From NCBI RefSeq assembly GCF_024055595.1, contig NZ_JAMXOF010000001.1, forward strand, positions 930,001-994,000: 64,000 nt of DNA, written 5' to 3'. Positions 36,661 through 46,370 of the stretch are shown piece after piece. The notes beneath the pieces are model-generated. The model had not been told where the DNA came from, searched no databases, and saw only the letters and a list, made by a program, of their open reading frames with translations. The stretch is from Mucilaginibacter aurantiaciroseus (lineage in GTDB: Bacteria > Bacteroidota > Bacteroidia > Sphingobacteriales > Sphingobacteriaceae). Position 1 is the first letter of the stretch. Each line of letters opens with the position of its first letter. Position numbers and translations under genes: made by a program.

Positions 36661-37851
36661 TTAAGATCGTACTGCCTTTAACGGCATTTGTTGTATTAAA
36701 TTTTGCGCAAATATGCGTGTTTCTTTATCAGTATTCAAATAGTCATCTAATGATGGCGCCTGTATATAAGTAATTTGCTGCATGCAGGTTTCAATTATAT
36801 CGCTCATCGCTAAAAAGCCTGTTTCGTTTTTAAGGAATGCCGCCACTGCAACTTCGTTTGCCGCATTGATAATACAAGGCATATTGCCGCCCTGTTCTAA
36901 TGCATCAAAAGCCAGCTTTAGGTTACGAAAGGTAGCCATATCCGGCTGTTCGAATGTCAAATTTGGGTAATCAATAAAATTAAAACGTTTAAAGTTTGTT
37001 TTAATACGGTTGGGGTAGGTAAGGGCATATTGTATAGGCAACTTCATATCCGGTAAACCCAGCTGCGCTTTTATCGATCCATCTTCAAACTGTACCAGCG
37101 AATGCACTACAGATTGCGGATGAACAATAACATCTATCTGGTCGGCCTCTAAATCAAACAACCATTTCGCCTCAATAACTTCCAGTCCTTTGTTCATTAA
37201 CGATGCCGAATCGATAGTGATCTTGGCGCCCATTACCCAGTTGGGATGCTTAAGCGCATGTTCGCGGGTAACGTTAGCCAAAAACTCTGCAGATCTTCCA
37301 CGGAACGGCCCGCCGGAAGCAGTCAGGATTATCTTTTCTATCTTATTATCCTGCTCGCCGGCAAGGCATTGAAAGATGGCCGAATGTTCGCTATCTACAG
37401 GTAAAATATTTACACAATGCTTTTTGGCAAGGCTGGTGATGATCTCGCCCGCAACAACCAACGTTTCTTTGTTTGCTAACGCAATGTCTTTGCCCGCTGT
37501 AATAGCATTTATAGTAGGCTCTAAACCGGCAAAGCCTACCATTGCGGTAAGTACCACGTCGATATCCGGATGGGTTACGGTTTCTTTAATAGCCTCGTAT
37601 CCGCCCAAAACTTTGATGGGTAAATGGGCGAGGGCTTCCTTTACCTGGGCGTATTTGGTTTCATCGCAAATGATGGCGTATTTGGGCATAAACGCTATAG
37701 CCTGCTCAATAAGCAGATAAGCATTTGAATGCGCAGTAAGCATAAAAGCCTTGAAAAGTTGACCATTATCCCGGATAACCTCAAGTGTTTGTGTGCCAAT
37801 ACTGCCTGTTGAGCCAAGTATGGCTATGTTCTTTTTATTATCTATACTCAA
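36661..37851 (-). CDS. dxr: 1-deoxy-D-xylulose 5-phosphate reductoisomerase
   Basis: Dxr makes MEP from DXP with NADPH, the second step of non-mevalonate isoprenoid synthesis. The 396-residue protein has the NADPH motif GSTGSIGTQT (residues 13-22), LANKETLVVAG, the acidic metal site LPVDSEHSAIFQC, and TASGGPFRGR. The start is TTG at 37851, forced by a stop two codons upstream. It leads into rseP. Confidence 0.96.
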   Translation of the reverse strand: MSIDNKKNIAILGSTGSIGTQTLEVIRDNGQLFKAFMLTAHSNAYLLIEQAIAFMPKYAIICDETKYAQVKEALAHLPIKVLGGYEAIKETVTHPDIDVVLTAMVGFAGLEPTINAITAGKDIALANKETLVVAGEIITSLAKKHCVNILPVDSEHSAIFQCLAGEQDNKIEKIILTASGGPFRGRSAEFLANVTREHALKHPNWVMGAKITIDSASLMNKGLEVIEAKWLFDLEADQIDVIVHPQSVVHSLVQFEDGSIKAQLGLPDMKLPIQYALTYPNRIKTNFKRFNFIDYPNLTFEQPDMATFRNLKLAFDALEQGGNMPCIINAANEVAVAAFLKNETGFLAMSDIIETCMQQITYIQAPSLDDYLNTDKETRIFAQNLIQQMPLKAVRS

Positions 37852-37878
37852 ATGCTAATCAATTATAATTGCGTAGTG

Positions 37879-38401
37879 TTATTCTTCGGCAAATTTACCC
37901 TGTTTAAATATCGCGCTCCATTTCGTTACAAATTCGGCAAGGGATTTTTTTTTGTTTTAGCGCGATGCTATTAATAAATAAACCACTGCTACCTTCTATC
38001 ACATAAAAGAGTTGCGACTCGGGTTTAGGGCTTACTTTGTATTTTGCGGTTTCTATAGTGAACAACGCCCAGTGGCCGCTTTCATTTTTCTCTATAATTG
38101 TTAATTTAGGATCAATGGCTGTATTTTTTGCAGTAGTATACATGTAATCAACAGCTTTATCCATTCCTAATCCTTTTACACCTTTTGCAAGAGTGCTTGA
38201 AAATATGATGCTCCAATTGTCAAAAGTTTCATTTTGGGGAATCATCTCAATAAAATGAGTTTGGGCGTTTTCCTGGTCAGAACCTACCTTAAACTTATAT
38301 TCTGCAGGTAGCGGAAAGGTGAGTTTTTCTACTTTTTGCTGGGCAAATAATGATGAACTTACCAGTGCAAGTAACCCTAAAATGTAAAAGGCTTTTCTCA
38401 T
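37879..38401 (-). pseudogene. Exported protein with a 1-base frame break in a nine-A run
   Basis: The frame from ATG 38401 has a signal peptide (MRKAFYILGLLALVSSSLFA) and a soluble domain, but after ALKQKK it ends in PCRICNEMERDI at 37904. If the run of nine A at 37955-37963 had eight, the frame would continue SLAEFVTKWSAIFKQGKFAE to a stop at 37879, giving about 173 residues. The latter end looks more natural. This could be phase variation, slippage during transcription, or a homopolymer sequencing error. The family is not recognised. The ATG overlaps the GH3 gene stop by ATGA. Confidence 0.6.
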
Positions 38402-39903
38402 TTAAGTGATATATAAGTTGTTAACTCATTCGCTATCTTCCTGTCGTTTGACAGGCGCGGCACTTTATTTTGGCCGCCCAGTTTGCCCTGGCTGCGCATA
38501 TAGTTTATAAAAGTATCCTTTTTTAAACTTCTGACTATTAAAGGTTGCAATATGTTACCCACAATAAGGTCGAAATAGTAAATATTTTTTTGCTGAAGCG
38601 CCTTGTCAACTTTTAAAGCAAAGGCTTCCAGGTTTTTAGGCTCTTTACCAAATTCGATAAACCATTCGTGGTATGGCAGCAAATTATTGGCCGGGGCAAC
38701 CTGTGGCGCAACGGTAAATTCGATTACATCAACACCTTCTTCGGTAGCAACACCCATAAGGGATTGCTCAACCTCCTCGCCAATAACATGCTCTCCAAAG
38801 GCGGAGATATAATGTTTTATACGGCCGCTTACCACAATTTTATAAGGGTTTTTCGACACGAACTTAATCGTATCACCTAAACTATATCCCCATAAACCTG
38901 CGCTGGTGTTCATGATGAGGGCATAGTTTTTATCCAGCTCTACGTCCTTTAGGTTGATACGCGTAGGGTTATCGTTAAAATACTCGTCGGACGGGATAAA
39001 CTCGTAGAAAATGCCCGCATCTACCATCAGCAATAAACCTTTTTCTTTTTGCGAGTCCTGGAAGGCGATAAAACCTTCGGAAGCAGGGTAGGTTTCAATG
39101 CTATCTATTTTAAAGCCAATGCTTTCTTCCATACGGGCACGGTAGGGCTCGTAGTTTACACCGCCATGCACGTACAGCTTAAAATTAGGGAAGATGTCTT
39201 TGATCTTTTTGCCACCCGAAACGGCAGAAAGCCTGTCGAAATACATTTGGCACCATGGGGGGATACCTGATATCAGTTGCATATCCTCCTTGGCCGTTTC
39301 CTGCACAATAGCATCTATCTTTTCTTCCCAATCGTCGATACAATTGGTTTCGTAGGATGGCAGGCGGTTCTTTTGTAAATAAGCCGGCACGTGGTGCGCT
39401 ACAATGCCCGATAAGCGACCGGTTTGAACGCCGTGCTTTTCATCTAATATTGGGCTGCCTTGCAGGAATATCATTTTGCCATCCACAAAATCGGCCTTGC
39501 CAGTTTCGTGGATGTAGCTTAGCAGGGCATTACGTGCAGCTTTAATATGTTCGGGCATGCTTTCGGCAGAGATAGGGATATATTTTACTCCTGATGTTGT
39601 ACCCGATGTTTTGGCAAGATATGCAGGTTTGCCAGGCCACATCACATTGGGTTCGCCGTTTACAACGCGGTCTATGTACGGTCGTAGTTCTTCATAATCG
39701 CGTACAGGTACTTGCTTTTTAAAATCTTCGTAGCTTTCAATTCCAGCAAAATTGTGATCGGCACCAAAGACGGTATTTTTAGCATTATAAATTAGGTTGC
39801 TAAATGTTTTTTGCTGAAGCGCTTCGGCATTTTGCCTTATGGTATTTAATTGCTTGTTTACATACCAGGCAAATATCTTGCTTAATGCTACTTTTAAACC
39901 CAT
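38398..39903 (-). CDS. GH3-family acyl-adenylate ligase
   Basis: GH3 proteins activate carboxylic acids with ATP and join them to amino acids; plant members act on auxin and jasmonate. The 501-residue protein is full length. It has the ATP motif LAKTSGTTSGVKYIPIS (near residues 98-114), the YPASEGFIAFQD block, and the hinge region near ISAFGEHVIGEEVEQS. Bacteroidota carry this family commonly, and its substrate there is unknown. It overlaps the next gene by ATGA and is preceded two bases upstream by the membrane protein gene, so the genes are one operon. Confidence 0.9.
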   Translation of the reverse strand: MGLKVALSKIFAWYVNKQLNTIRQNAEALQQKTFSNLIYNAKNTVFGADHNFAGIESYEDFKKQVPVRDYEELRPYIDRVVNGEPNVMWPGKPAYLAKTSGTTSGVKYIPISAESMPEHIKAARNALLSYIHETGKADFVDGKMIFLQGSPILDEKHGVQTGRLSGIVAHHVPAYLQKNRLPSYETNCIDDWEEKIDAIVQETAKEDMQLISGIPPWCQMYFDRLSAVSGGKKIKDIFPNFKLYVHGGVNYEPYRARMEESIGFKIDSIETYPASEGFIAFQDSQKEKGLLLMVDAGIFYEFIPSDEYFNDNPTRINLKDVELDKNYALIMNTSAGLWGYSLGDTIKFVSKNPYKIVVSGRIKHYISAFGEHVIGEEVEQSLMGVATEEGVDVIEFTVAPQVAPANNLLPYHEWFIEFGKEPKNLEAFALKVDKALQQKNIYYFDLIVGNILQPLIVRSLKKDTFINYMRSQGKLGGQNKVPRLSNDRKIANELTTYISLK

Positions 39904-39905
39904 AA

Positions 39906-40634
39906 TTAGTTGGTTTCCGCAATATCGTCATCTACATCCTGGTGGCTGTAAATTAACTTGCGATAGGTAACCGCTAATATAATATTTACAAAAGGGTAGG
40001 TGAACAATATTGCTATGGATATAACAGGATAGTATTGGGCCAATTTGGCTGGTAAGGCAATTAATAAAATAATGATGCCCAATATTAAAACCACCTTTAA
40101 TATATACCCTTTGGTTAACTCAAAACTTTGTTTTAGTGATTCTATCGGGCCGGATGCATCATCAACCACAAATGTGTTAAAAAACATAATACGTAAAGCA
40201 AGGTAAAGCCCCAACACACTTGCAATTAGTTCTACCGCAAACTGGATGCTTGGGCTTTCATCTAAATAATCTATCAGTATACCCATGTTGGTTATAAAAA
40301 AGGCAAATATGAAAACTACTGCAAGGTAGCTCCAAACCATTTTAGCTTTGGGTATAACCTGTATAAACTCAAAGTCGTAATATTCGCTATCAATAACTGT
40401 AAAAATTAGTTTATAAAGCCCCAGGGTTGTGTAAGCCTGCAACCAAATAAGAATAAATGTTACGATCGTAGAACCCCAAAAATCATTGGGAGAGTAGATA
40501 AACCCTATAATAAGACCAAGTACGCCTAATAAAAAAAACGTAATAACGGAGTATACTATAATAGTTACAAAGTTTTTCCTGAAGATATCCCACGCAGCCT
40601 TTACGGTATCTGCAACAGAGAAAGGGTGATACAT
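39906..40634 (-). CDS. Six-helix membrane protein of unknown function
   Basis: The 242-residue protein has about six hydrophobic segments, including ITFFLLGVLGLIIGFIY, FVFAFFITNMGILI-like stretches and VVLILGIIILLIALPAKL. A short N-terminal FSVADTVKAAWDIFRKNF helix precedes them. It resembles the generic glycerophosphoryl-diester-phosphodiesterase membrane or DUF4013-type proteins. No function can be assigned. It lies two bases upstream of the GH3 gene and nine bases after the glycosyltransferase. Confidence 0.75.
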   Translation of the reverse strand: MYHPFSVADTVKAAWDIFRKNFVTIIVYSVITFFLLGVLGLIIGFIYSPNDFWGSTIVTFILIWLQAYTTLGLYKLIFTVIDSEYYDFEFIQVIPKAKMVWSYLAVVFIFAFFITNMGILIDYLDESPSIQFAVELIASVLGLYLALRIMFFNTFVVDDASGPIESLKQSFELTKGYILKVVLILGIIILLIALPAKLAQYYPVISIAILFTYPFVNIILAVTYRKLIYSHQDVDDDIAETN

Positions 40635-40643
40635 ACTACGTTT

Positions 40644-41612
40644 TTAAGATCCTTTTAACACTACACGCTTCCAAAAATCCTGCATAAATCCTAACCCGTA
40701 GGCAGTGAGTTGAGTGAAGGCAGCTATAATGCTCAAAAATGCGATTTTTGCTGATTTATTCTTAATAAGAGAGTGAAAAAATATTAACAAAATGTAAACC
40801 CCTAACATTATGTTTAATAGCGCGGCAAATGGCCATTGCGCTATATTGGCGATAATGATAAACATAAAGCCAAGCGTGGCAATCGCGGGGAAAAAATGCA
40901 CCAACTTTAGCTGCGACGGAAAGAATTTATAGATGTTGATTCGTGCCCGCCCAAAAAAGTGGATTTGTTTGTAAAACTTCAAAAAATCGGTTCGGCGCTT
41001 GTGGTAAACAATGGCATCGGGTATCAATCCGATCTTGTATCCTAATGAATGGATACGGATGCTGTACTCAATATCTTCGCCCAAACGGGTAATGATAAAG
41101 CCGCCTGCCTTTTCCCAAACCCGGCGAGAGATACCCATGTTAAAACTACGTGGATGGAATTGCCCAATCCCTTTTTTACTGCCACGGATGCCGCCGGTAG
41201 TGAAAGGGGAGGTCATGGAGTAGCTAATGGCCTTTTGTAGCGGCGTGAATGATGCATGCGCGCCATCAGGCCCACCGTAGGCATCCAGCCAGTTCTTGCT
41301 AAGCGAGTCGTTTACGATCTGCAAATAATCTGCAGGGATCAAACAATCCGAATCAAATATTACAAAGTAGTCGCCTTTAGCGCGTTCAAAACCAAAATTG
41401 CGGGTAAAACCCTGGCCTTCGTTCGCTTTTTCGAAGTAATGGATGTCTAATTTTCCTTCATAACCCTTTACAACATCCTCAGCGCGGTTAATAGAGCCAT
41501 CCTCAATTATCAAAACCTCAAACTGCTTATAAGTTTGCAACGTTAGGGTAGCCAGTAGTTCGGCAATCTCCTGTGGGCGGTTATATAAAGGTATGATGAT
41601 GGAAAAAAACAT
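40644..41612 (-). CDS. Family 2 glycosyltransferase with C-terminal membrane segments
   Basis: ATG at 41612 gives 322 residues. The GT-A domain has IIIPLYNRPQEI at the start, VLIIEDGS, the DxD-type FDSDCLIP near residue 95, and a downstream GEDIEYSIR catalytic block. Two or three hydrophobic segments follow near residues 225-310, so the enzyme is membrane-bound, with the GT domain cytoplasmic. Sugar and acceptor are unknown. An upstream TTG/ATG start at 41636 would add eight residues in a repeat-like stretch and is not preferred. Confidence 0.9.
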   Translation of the reverse strand: MFFSIIIPLYNRPQEIAELLATLTLQTYKQFEVLIIEDGSINRAEDVVKGYEGKLDIHYFEKANEGQGFTRNFGFERAKGDYFVIFDSDCLIPADYLQIVNDSLSKNWLDAYGGPDGAHASFTPLQKAISYSMTSPFTTGGIRGSKKGIGQFHPRSFNMGISRRVWEKAGGFIITRLGEDIEYSIRIHSLGYKIGLIPDAIVYHKRRTDFLKFYKQIHFFGRARINIYKFFPSQLKLVHFFPAIATLGFMFIIIANIAQWPFAALLNIMLGVYILLIFFHSLIKNKSAKIAFLSIIAAFTQLTAYGLGFMQDFWKRVVLKGS

Positions 41613-41614
41613 AT

Positions 41615-41739
41615 TCTCAAATGTGCAGATATGCAAATATGCAGATGTGCAAATGAATTATTTGGGTGTATGATGTAACGATGTTGTACAAGGATTTAAT
41701 CTGCGTATCTACACACCCTCGTATTTGCATATCTAAATT
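41615..41739. repeat. Short word repeats between the two glycosyltransferase genes
   Basis: Words ATGTGCAGATATGCAAAT, ATGCAGATGTGCAAATGA and the reverse-complement-like ATTTGCATATCTAAAT recur, so the gap can fold into an imperfect long palindrome. Confidence 0.55.
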
Positions 41740-42683
41740 GTGTCTTCTATTTGGTAATTGTTCCTGTCGTGTGAATTACGCGAAACCAGTTCAGCCACAA
41801 AACCTGTCAGGAATAGCTGCGAACCCAGTATCATAGCTACCAGCGCAATATAAAACAGCGGGTTTTCTGTAACGTTACGATAGGGTAATTTATGTGCTAT
41901 CAGGTAAAGCTTTTCGCTCAGCATCCAAATGGTAATTACGATACCTGCGAAGAAGCTAAGCGTACCCATGGCGCCAAAAAAGTGCATAGGGCGCTTGCCA
42001 AACTTGCCTACAAAAAATATCGATAGCAGATCTAAAAAGCCGTTTATAAACCTCGTCCACCCAAATTTAGTTTTGCCGTATTTGCGGGCGCGGTGCTCTA
42101 CCACTTGCTCGCCAATTTTGGTAAAGCCCGCCCATTTGGCTATTACAGGAATATAACGGTGCATCTCGCCGTAAACCTCAATGTTTTTTACCACAGCTTT
42201 GCGGTAGGCTTTAAGGCCACAATTAAAATCATGCAGGTTATCAATACCGCTCATTTTGCGGGTTGCAGCGTTAAAAAGCTTGGTAGGTATAGTTTTAGTT
42301 AACGGATCGTAACGTTTAGCTTTCCAGCCAGATACCAGGTCATATTTATCTTCGGTGATACGGCGATAAAGTACGGGGATCTCATCCGGGCTGTCCTGCA
42401 GGTCGGCATCCATGGTAATCACTACATCGCCATGGGCGGCCTCAAAGCCAATGTTTAAAGCGGCGGATTTACCATAATTACGCCTAAACTTAAAGGCTTT
42501 TATAAAAGGGCTGTTCGCTTTAAGTTTCACGATCATGTCCCACGATCCATCCTTACTGCCGTCGTCAACCAGGATAATTTCGTAGGTGTAATTATTATCG
42601 GCCATTACCCGGCTTATCCAGGAGGTAAGTTCGGGTAACGATTCTACTTCATCGTAAAGTGGTATTACTACTGATATATCCAT
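41733..42683 (-). CDS. DPM1/GtrB-like polyprenyl-phosphate glycosyltransferase
   Basis: The 316-residue protein fits the family that moves a sugar onto undecaprenyl phosphate. It has VVIPLYDEVESLPEL, ILVDDGSKDGSWD, the metal motif MDADLQDSP (near residue 95), a conserved NFGLKAYR-type block (DFNCGLKAYR) and two C-terminal membrane helices (residues ~230-255 and 275-300). Its start lies before a 140-base intergenic gap, and the gap to the next glycosyltransferase is repeat-rich. Confidence 0.9.
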   Translation of the reverse strand: MDISVVIPLYDEVESLPELTSWISRVMADNNYTYEIILVDDGSKDGSWDMIVKLKANSPFIKAFKFRRNYGKSAALNIGFEAAHGDVVITMDADLQDSPDEIPVLYRRITEDKYDLVSGWKAKRYDPLTKTIPTKLFNAATRKMSGIDNLHDFNCGLKAYRKAVVKNIEVYGEMHRYIPVIAKWAGFTKIGEQVVEHRARKYGKTKFGWTRFINGFLDLLSIFFVGKFGKRPMHFFGAMGTLSFFAGIVITIWMLSEKLYLIAHKLPYRNVTENPLFYIALVAMILGSQLFLTGFVAELVSRNSHDRNNYQIEDTI

Positions 42684-42824
42684 TTATAGGGAAAGATGCC
42701 CGGGGTGCTCAAATCAGCCACCCGTTCTATCTGCAAAAATATAAAAAATAAGGAATGGTTTATGCGGAAATGGCAATGACATAATTATGTATTATATTAG
42801 CATTATAATAAAACCTTGTACTAA

Positions 42825-43820
42825 ATGCTCAAAAACATACTTACTGTTATTTTACTTGCTTTAATTTCTTGCCCAATAATTGCTCAAGACATAAAAGAAC
42901 AGGCTAAACCAGGTTCTGATTTTTATTATATGGTTAGCGATAATCAATTAGCAAAAGATTCAAAAGACGCCAAATTTATAAGGTTATATACCCGGGCCGA
43001 TTCGGGTATGTTAAAGGTAGAGGAGTTTTATATGAACAATAAACCTAAACTTATAGGAAAAACGTTTGCTTTGGATATTGATTTCAGGCCGGGATTGCAA
43101 GGTTATTGTATAGAATACTATATGAACGGGAAAAGGAAGAGTATTAACAATTATAATAAAGGACAATTAGTTGGTGAAGGTATAACTTATTATCCTAGTG
43201 GTACTATGTACAATATAACCGAAAAAAATAAGAACGGCATGTACCTAAAATCCTGTTTAGATTCTACAGGTAAAATCCTTGCCGAAAACGGAAATGGAAT
43301 TTGGTTCAAAACGAAAAATGATAGTGTAAAGATTTTTTTAGTTGGACCTGTAATTAATGGGAAAGAGGATGGAGTTTGGGAAAAACATATTTCAGATACT
43401 ACTTACACTATAGTTTACAAAAAAGGAGAAATCACTTCTGGCAAAGAGTTTATAAATAACAAAGATCCTTTTGCACATATTATAGCAGATCCGCAATTTC
43501 CGGGGGGAGAAGAAAAGTTTTTTAAATTTCTTGCCTCCACAATTAAATACCCCTCGATCGATCGCGAACAAAAAAATTCAGGTAAAGTGATTTTAGCATT
43601 TGCTATTGACAAAGACGGTAGTGTTAAGGATGCGAAAATAATTAGAGGAGTGAGTGCGACCATTGATGCCGAAGTTATGCGAGCGATAAAACGTTCCCCG
43701 AAGTGGAAACCAGGCACAAAAGATGGGCGTTTTGACAAAGCACTCGTAAGTATTCCAGTAAGTTTTGATACTTCAACAGGTAGCAGTATTATATTGGGTA
43801 ATCAGCAAAACTTAAACTAA
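42825..43820 (+). CDS. TonB C-terminal domain protein with MORN-like repeats
   Basis: The 331-residue protein has a signal peptide ([20 protein letters not shown]). Residues 75-180 contain MORN-like motifs such as [20 protein letters not shown]. The C-terminal 90 residues are a TonB-C domain: [31 protein letters not shown], then [12 protein letters not shown]. There is no TonB membrane anchor except the signal. It is a Bacteroidota-type envelope protein of unknown role. It overlaps the mqo 3' end by 9 bases (convergent). Confidence 0.85.
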   Translation: MLKNILTVILLALISCPIIAQDIKEQAKPGSDFYYMVSDNQLAKDSKDAKFIRLYTRADSGMLKVEEFYMNNKPKLIGKTFALDIDFRPGLQGYCIEYYMNGKRKSINNYNKGQLVGEGITYYPSGTMYNITEKNKNGMYLKSCLDSTGKILAENGNGIWFKTKNDSVKIFLVGPVINGKEDGVWEKHISDTTYTIVYKKGEITSGKEFINNKDPFAHIIADPQFPGGEEKFFKFLASTIKYPSIDREQKNSGKVILAFAIDKDGSVKDAKIIRGVSATIDAEVMRAIKRSPKWKPGTKDGRFDKALVSIPVSFDTSTGSSIILGNQQNLN

Positions 43821-45308
43821 CCCCAACACTCTACTTGTACGCGTCCTTGTAGCATCAGCCAAAGCTTCATCATTAGTTAACGATTGCCCGTAGGATGGGA
43901 TCATCTTCTTAAACGTAGCCTGCCATTCGGCTGTTTGGGCTTTGTCTTTAAAACAACGGGTTATCAACTCAACCATAATGGGTACTGATGTTGATGCACC
44001 CGGCGATGCACCCAAAAGGGCTGAGATGCTGCCATCTGCGGCAGTAACCACCTCTGTACCAAATTCGAGTACGCCTGTACGTTTAACATCTTTTTTAATG
44101 ATTTGTACACGCTGGCCTGCAATGTCTAAAGTCCAGTCCTGGTCTTTAGCTCCCGGGAAATATTCCTGTAAAGCTTTAAGCCTGTCGGTGGGAGATTGCA
44201 GTACCTGGCTTATAAGGTATTTAGTCAATGCCATATTATCGCGTCCTACAGCCAGCAATGGCAATATATTATTTAATTTGATAGATCTGAACAGATCAAG
44301 CAACGAACCCTTTTTTAAGAAGCGGGTTGAAAAACCTGCATAAGGGCCAAAAAGTAAAGACTTTTTACCGTCTATCATCCTCGTATCCAAGTGCGGTACC
44401 GACATTGGCGGCGAACCTACCGATGCCTTACCATATACTTTTGCATCGTGTTGTTTGATAATCTCAGGATTGGTACAAACCAGCCATTGCCCGCTTACCG
44501 GGAAGCCGCCAAAACCCTTACTCTCCGGTATGCCCGATTTTTGTAGCAGGGGCAAGGCGCCACCACCTGCACCCACAAATATAAATTTGGCGTTCAGTTT
44601 GCGTTTGTTACCGCTTACACGGTCGCTCACTTTTACCTGCCAGGTGTTATCTTTATTACGTTTAATATCGTCAACGTCGTGGTTAAGGCTTAAAGTAACG
44701 CCGGGCTTTAGTTGCAGTTTGCTAATTAAGCTGCGGGTTAGCGAGCCAAAGTTAACATCGGTGCCAATATCCATAAACGTGGCTGATACATTATGGCCTC
44801 CGTCGCGGCCATCCATTATAAGCGGAGCCCATTTTTTTATTTGTGCATGGTCTTCTGAATATTGCATGCCTTTAAAAAAATGGTGTTGCACTAATGCATC
44901 ACGGCGTTTTTTAAGGTAATCAACATTATCATCGCCCCAAACAAAACTCATATGTGGTATTTTGCTGATGAAGCTTTGTGGCGAATCTACATAGCCATTC
45001 TCAATCAAAAACGACCAAAACTCTTTGGTGATCTCAAATTGCTCGGCTATTTTAATGGCTTTAACAATCTCTATCGAGCCGTCATTACGTTGAGGGGTGT
45101 AGTTTAATTCGCAAAATGCAGAGTGCCCTGTGCCGGCATTGTTCATCGCGTCAGAACTTTCGGCGGCAACGGTGTCAAGTCGTTCAAATATCTCTATTGT
45201 AAGATCTGGCTGCAGCTGTTTAAGCATTACTCCAAGTGTTGCGCTCATAATGCCCGCGCCAACCAAAACTACATCAACCGTTGTGTTATAAAATTTGCCG
45301 TTATTCAT
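43812..45308 (-). CDS. mqo: Malate:quinone oxidoreductase
   Basis: Mqo oxidises malate to oxaloacetate and reduces quinone at the membrane. ATG at 45308 gives 498 residues with the FAD motif [14 protein letters not shown] (near residues 12-25), [37 protein letters not shown], and the C-terminal [14 protein letters not shown]. The upstream 49 codons of the open frame are intergenic. Length fits. Transcribed alone. Confidence 0.96.
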   Translation of the reverse strand: MNNGKFYNTTVDVVLVGAGIMSATLGVMLKQLQPDLTIEIFERLDTVAAESSDAMNNAGTGHSAFCELNYTPQRNDGSIEIVKAIKIAEQFEITKEFWSFLIENGYVDSPQSFISKIPHMSFVWGDDNVDYLKKRRDALVQHHFFKGMQYSEDHAQIKKWAPLIMDGRDGGHNVSATFMDIGTDVNFGSLTRSLISKLQLKPGVTLSLNHDVDDIKRNKDNTWQVKVSDRVSGNKRKLNAKFIFVGAGGGALPLLQKSGIPESKGFGGFPVSGQWLVCTNPEIIKQHDAKVYGKASVGSPPMSVPHLDTRMIDGKKSLLFGPYAGFSTRFLKKGSLLDLFRSIKLNNILPLLAVGRDNMALTKYLISQVLQSPTDRLKALQEYFPGAKDQDWTLDIAGQRVQIIKKDVKRTGVLEFGTEVVTAADGSISALLGASPGASTSVPIMVELITRCFKDKAQTAEWQATFKKMIPSYGQSLTNDEALADATRTRTSRVLGLV

Positions 45309-45575
45309 ATTACTATTGAATGCTAAAGATACATTCAAATAAATTATTTGATAGGTTATACCTCTTGTAAACTGATTAAATGATATAAAGTTTACACTCT
45401 TTGCAATGGAGTCGCGACATTGCGGTGTAATTACTACATGAAATTCAAAAGGCAATTTTACTAAAATTTATATAAAAAGCGTCATGATGCAGGCAGGTTT
45501 TTGTAACTGCCTGTAATACTTTAGTATAACACAAATTAAGGCCGGGCTTGTTGTAGCAATACAATTATAATATGT

Positions 45576-46097
45576 ATGAAAAAGCTAAGCTTGCAATTAT
45601 TAGTACCTGTAATTATTATTCTTATGGCATCGTGCCAAAACAATAAGCCTAAGCCAACGTCGGCAGATGGTAAAACTGCTGTAACCATAAATGGTAAAAA
45701 AGACAGCGTACTTAATAACCCCGAAAAGAACTACGGTAACGCCACCGTTGCCGAGCCTTGCGTAAAGTGCTTAATAAAGGTTATACAAACCACTCCGGAT
45801 TATAAAAAGATAGTCGCCAATAAAGCGACTGATAAAATAAGTTATGTGGTTAATTGGGATAATGGGGGCAAGGCAAATGATCGTATTAATACCAAACACA
45901 CCCCAATAAACAGCCTTAAAATAGATGTTGTTGAAAATACAACTGTAAAAAACAAATTGGCGTCGTTTAATTATAATAATAAACTCTCAAAACTATCTTT
46001 TATGTCTGATGATACCGTAATTGACGAAAAAATTAGCGAGCCAGACCTTAAAACAATAAGAAATAAATGTTTTTGGGGTGTGGCATCAAGTAAATAG
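45576..46097 (+). CDS. Unknown lipoprotein
   Basis: The 173-residue protein has a lipoprotein signal with lipobox LMASC (Cys20). The rest has a CVKCL pair (EPCVKCLIKVIQTTPD), many Lys and Asn, and no recognised domain. A strong terminator follows. It precedes the glutamine synthetase gene, but separately transcribed. Family not recognised. Confidence 0.65.
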   Translation: MKKLSLQLLVPVIIILMASCQNNKPKPTSADGKTAVTINGKKDSVLNNPEKNYGNATVAEPCVKCLIKVIQTTPDYKKIVANKATDKISYVVNWDNGGKANDRINTKHTPINSLKIDVVENTTVKNKLASFNYNNKLSKLSFMSDDTVIDEKISEPDLKTIRNKCFWGVASSK

Positions 46098-46110
46098 TAA
46101 AATTATTCTA

Positions 46111-46150
46111 AAAAGCGGCTCAATCAATAAATTGGTTGCGCCGCTTTTGT
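46111..46150 (+). terminator. Terminator of the lipoprotein gene
   Basis: AAAAGCGGC/GCCGCTTTT and the inner CAATCAAT/ATTGGTTG (one G-T pair) form a long hairpin with one T-C mismatch, ending in a T-rich tail. Confidence 0.9.
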
Positions 46151-46242
46151 TTTATGTGTGATTATTATGTACGCATAACTTATTAGTGTTACTAAATGAT
46201 GGTCTCATAATGGATTTCTGAATATTTTAAGTGATTTATTGT

Positions 46243-46285
46243 CAATATTTATAAAATTTATAAATATTGCTATGAAATTTATAAA
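46243..46285. promoter_or_regulatory. Perfect 27-bp palindrome and third TTTATAAA octamer upstream of glutamine synthetase
   Basis: CAATATTTATAAA-A-TTTATAAATATTG is an exact palindrome, 101 bases before the ATG. TTTATAAA occurs at 46248, 46257 and 46278, spaced 9 and 21 bases, close to one and two DNA turns. The octamer is itself palindromic. A regulator dimer or cooperating dimers binding one face of the DNA would fit this pattern. Confidence 0.6.
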
Positions 46286-46370
46286 AATAATTTAAATTCG
46301 CACTGTAAACTATAACTCATCTTATAGGTAACTAATATTTAAACTTAAAAATTACAAATTAATCATTAAA

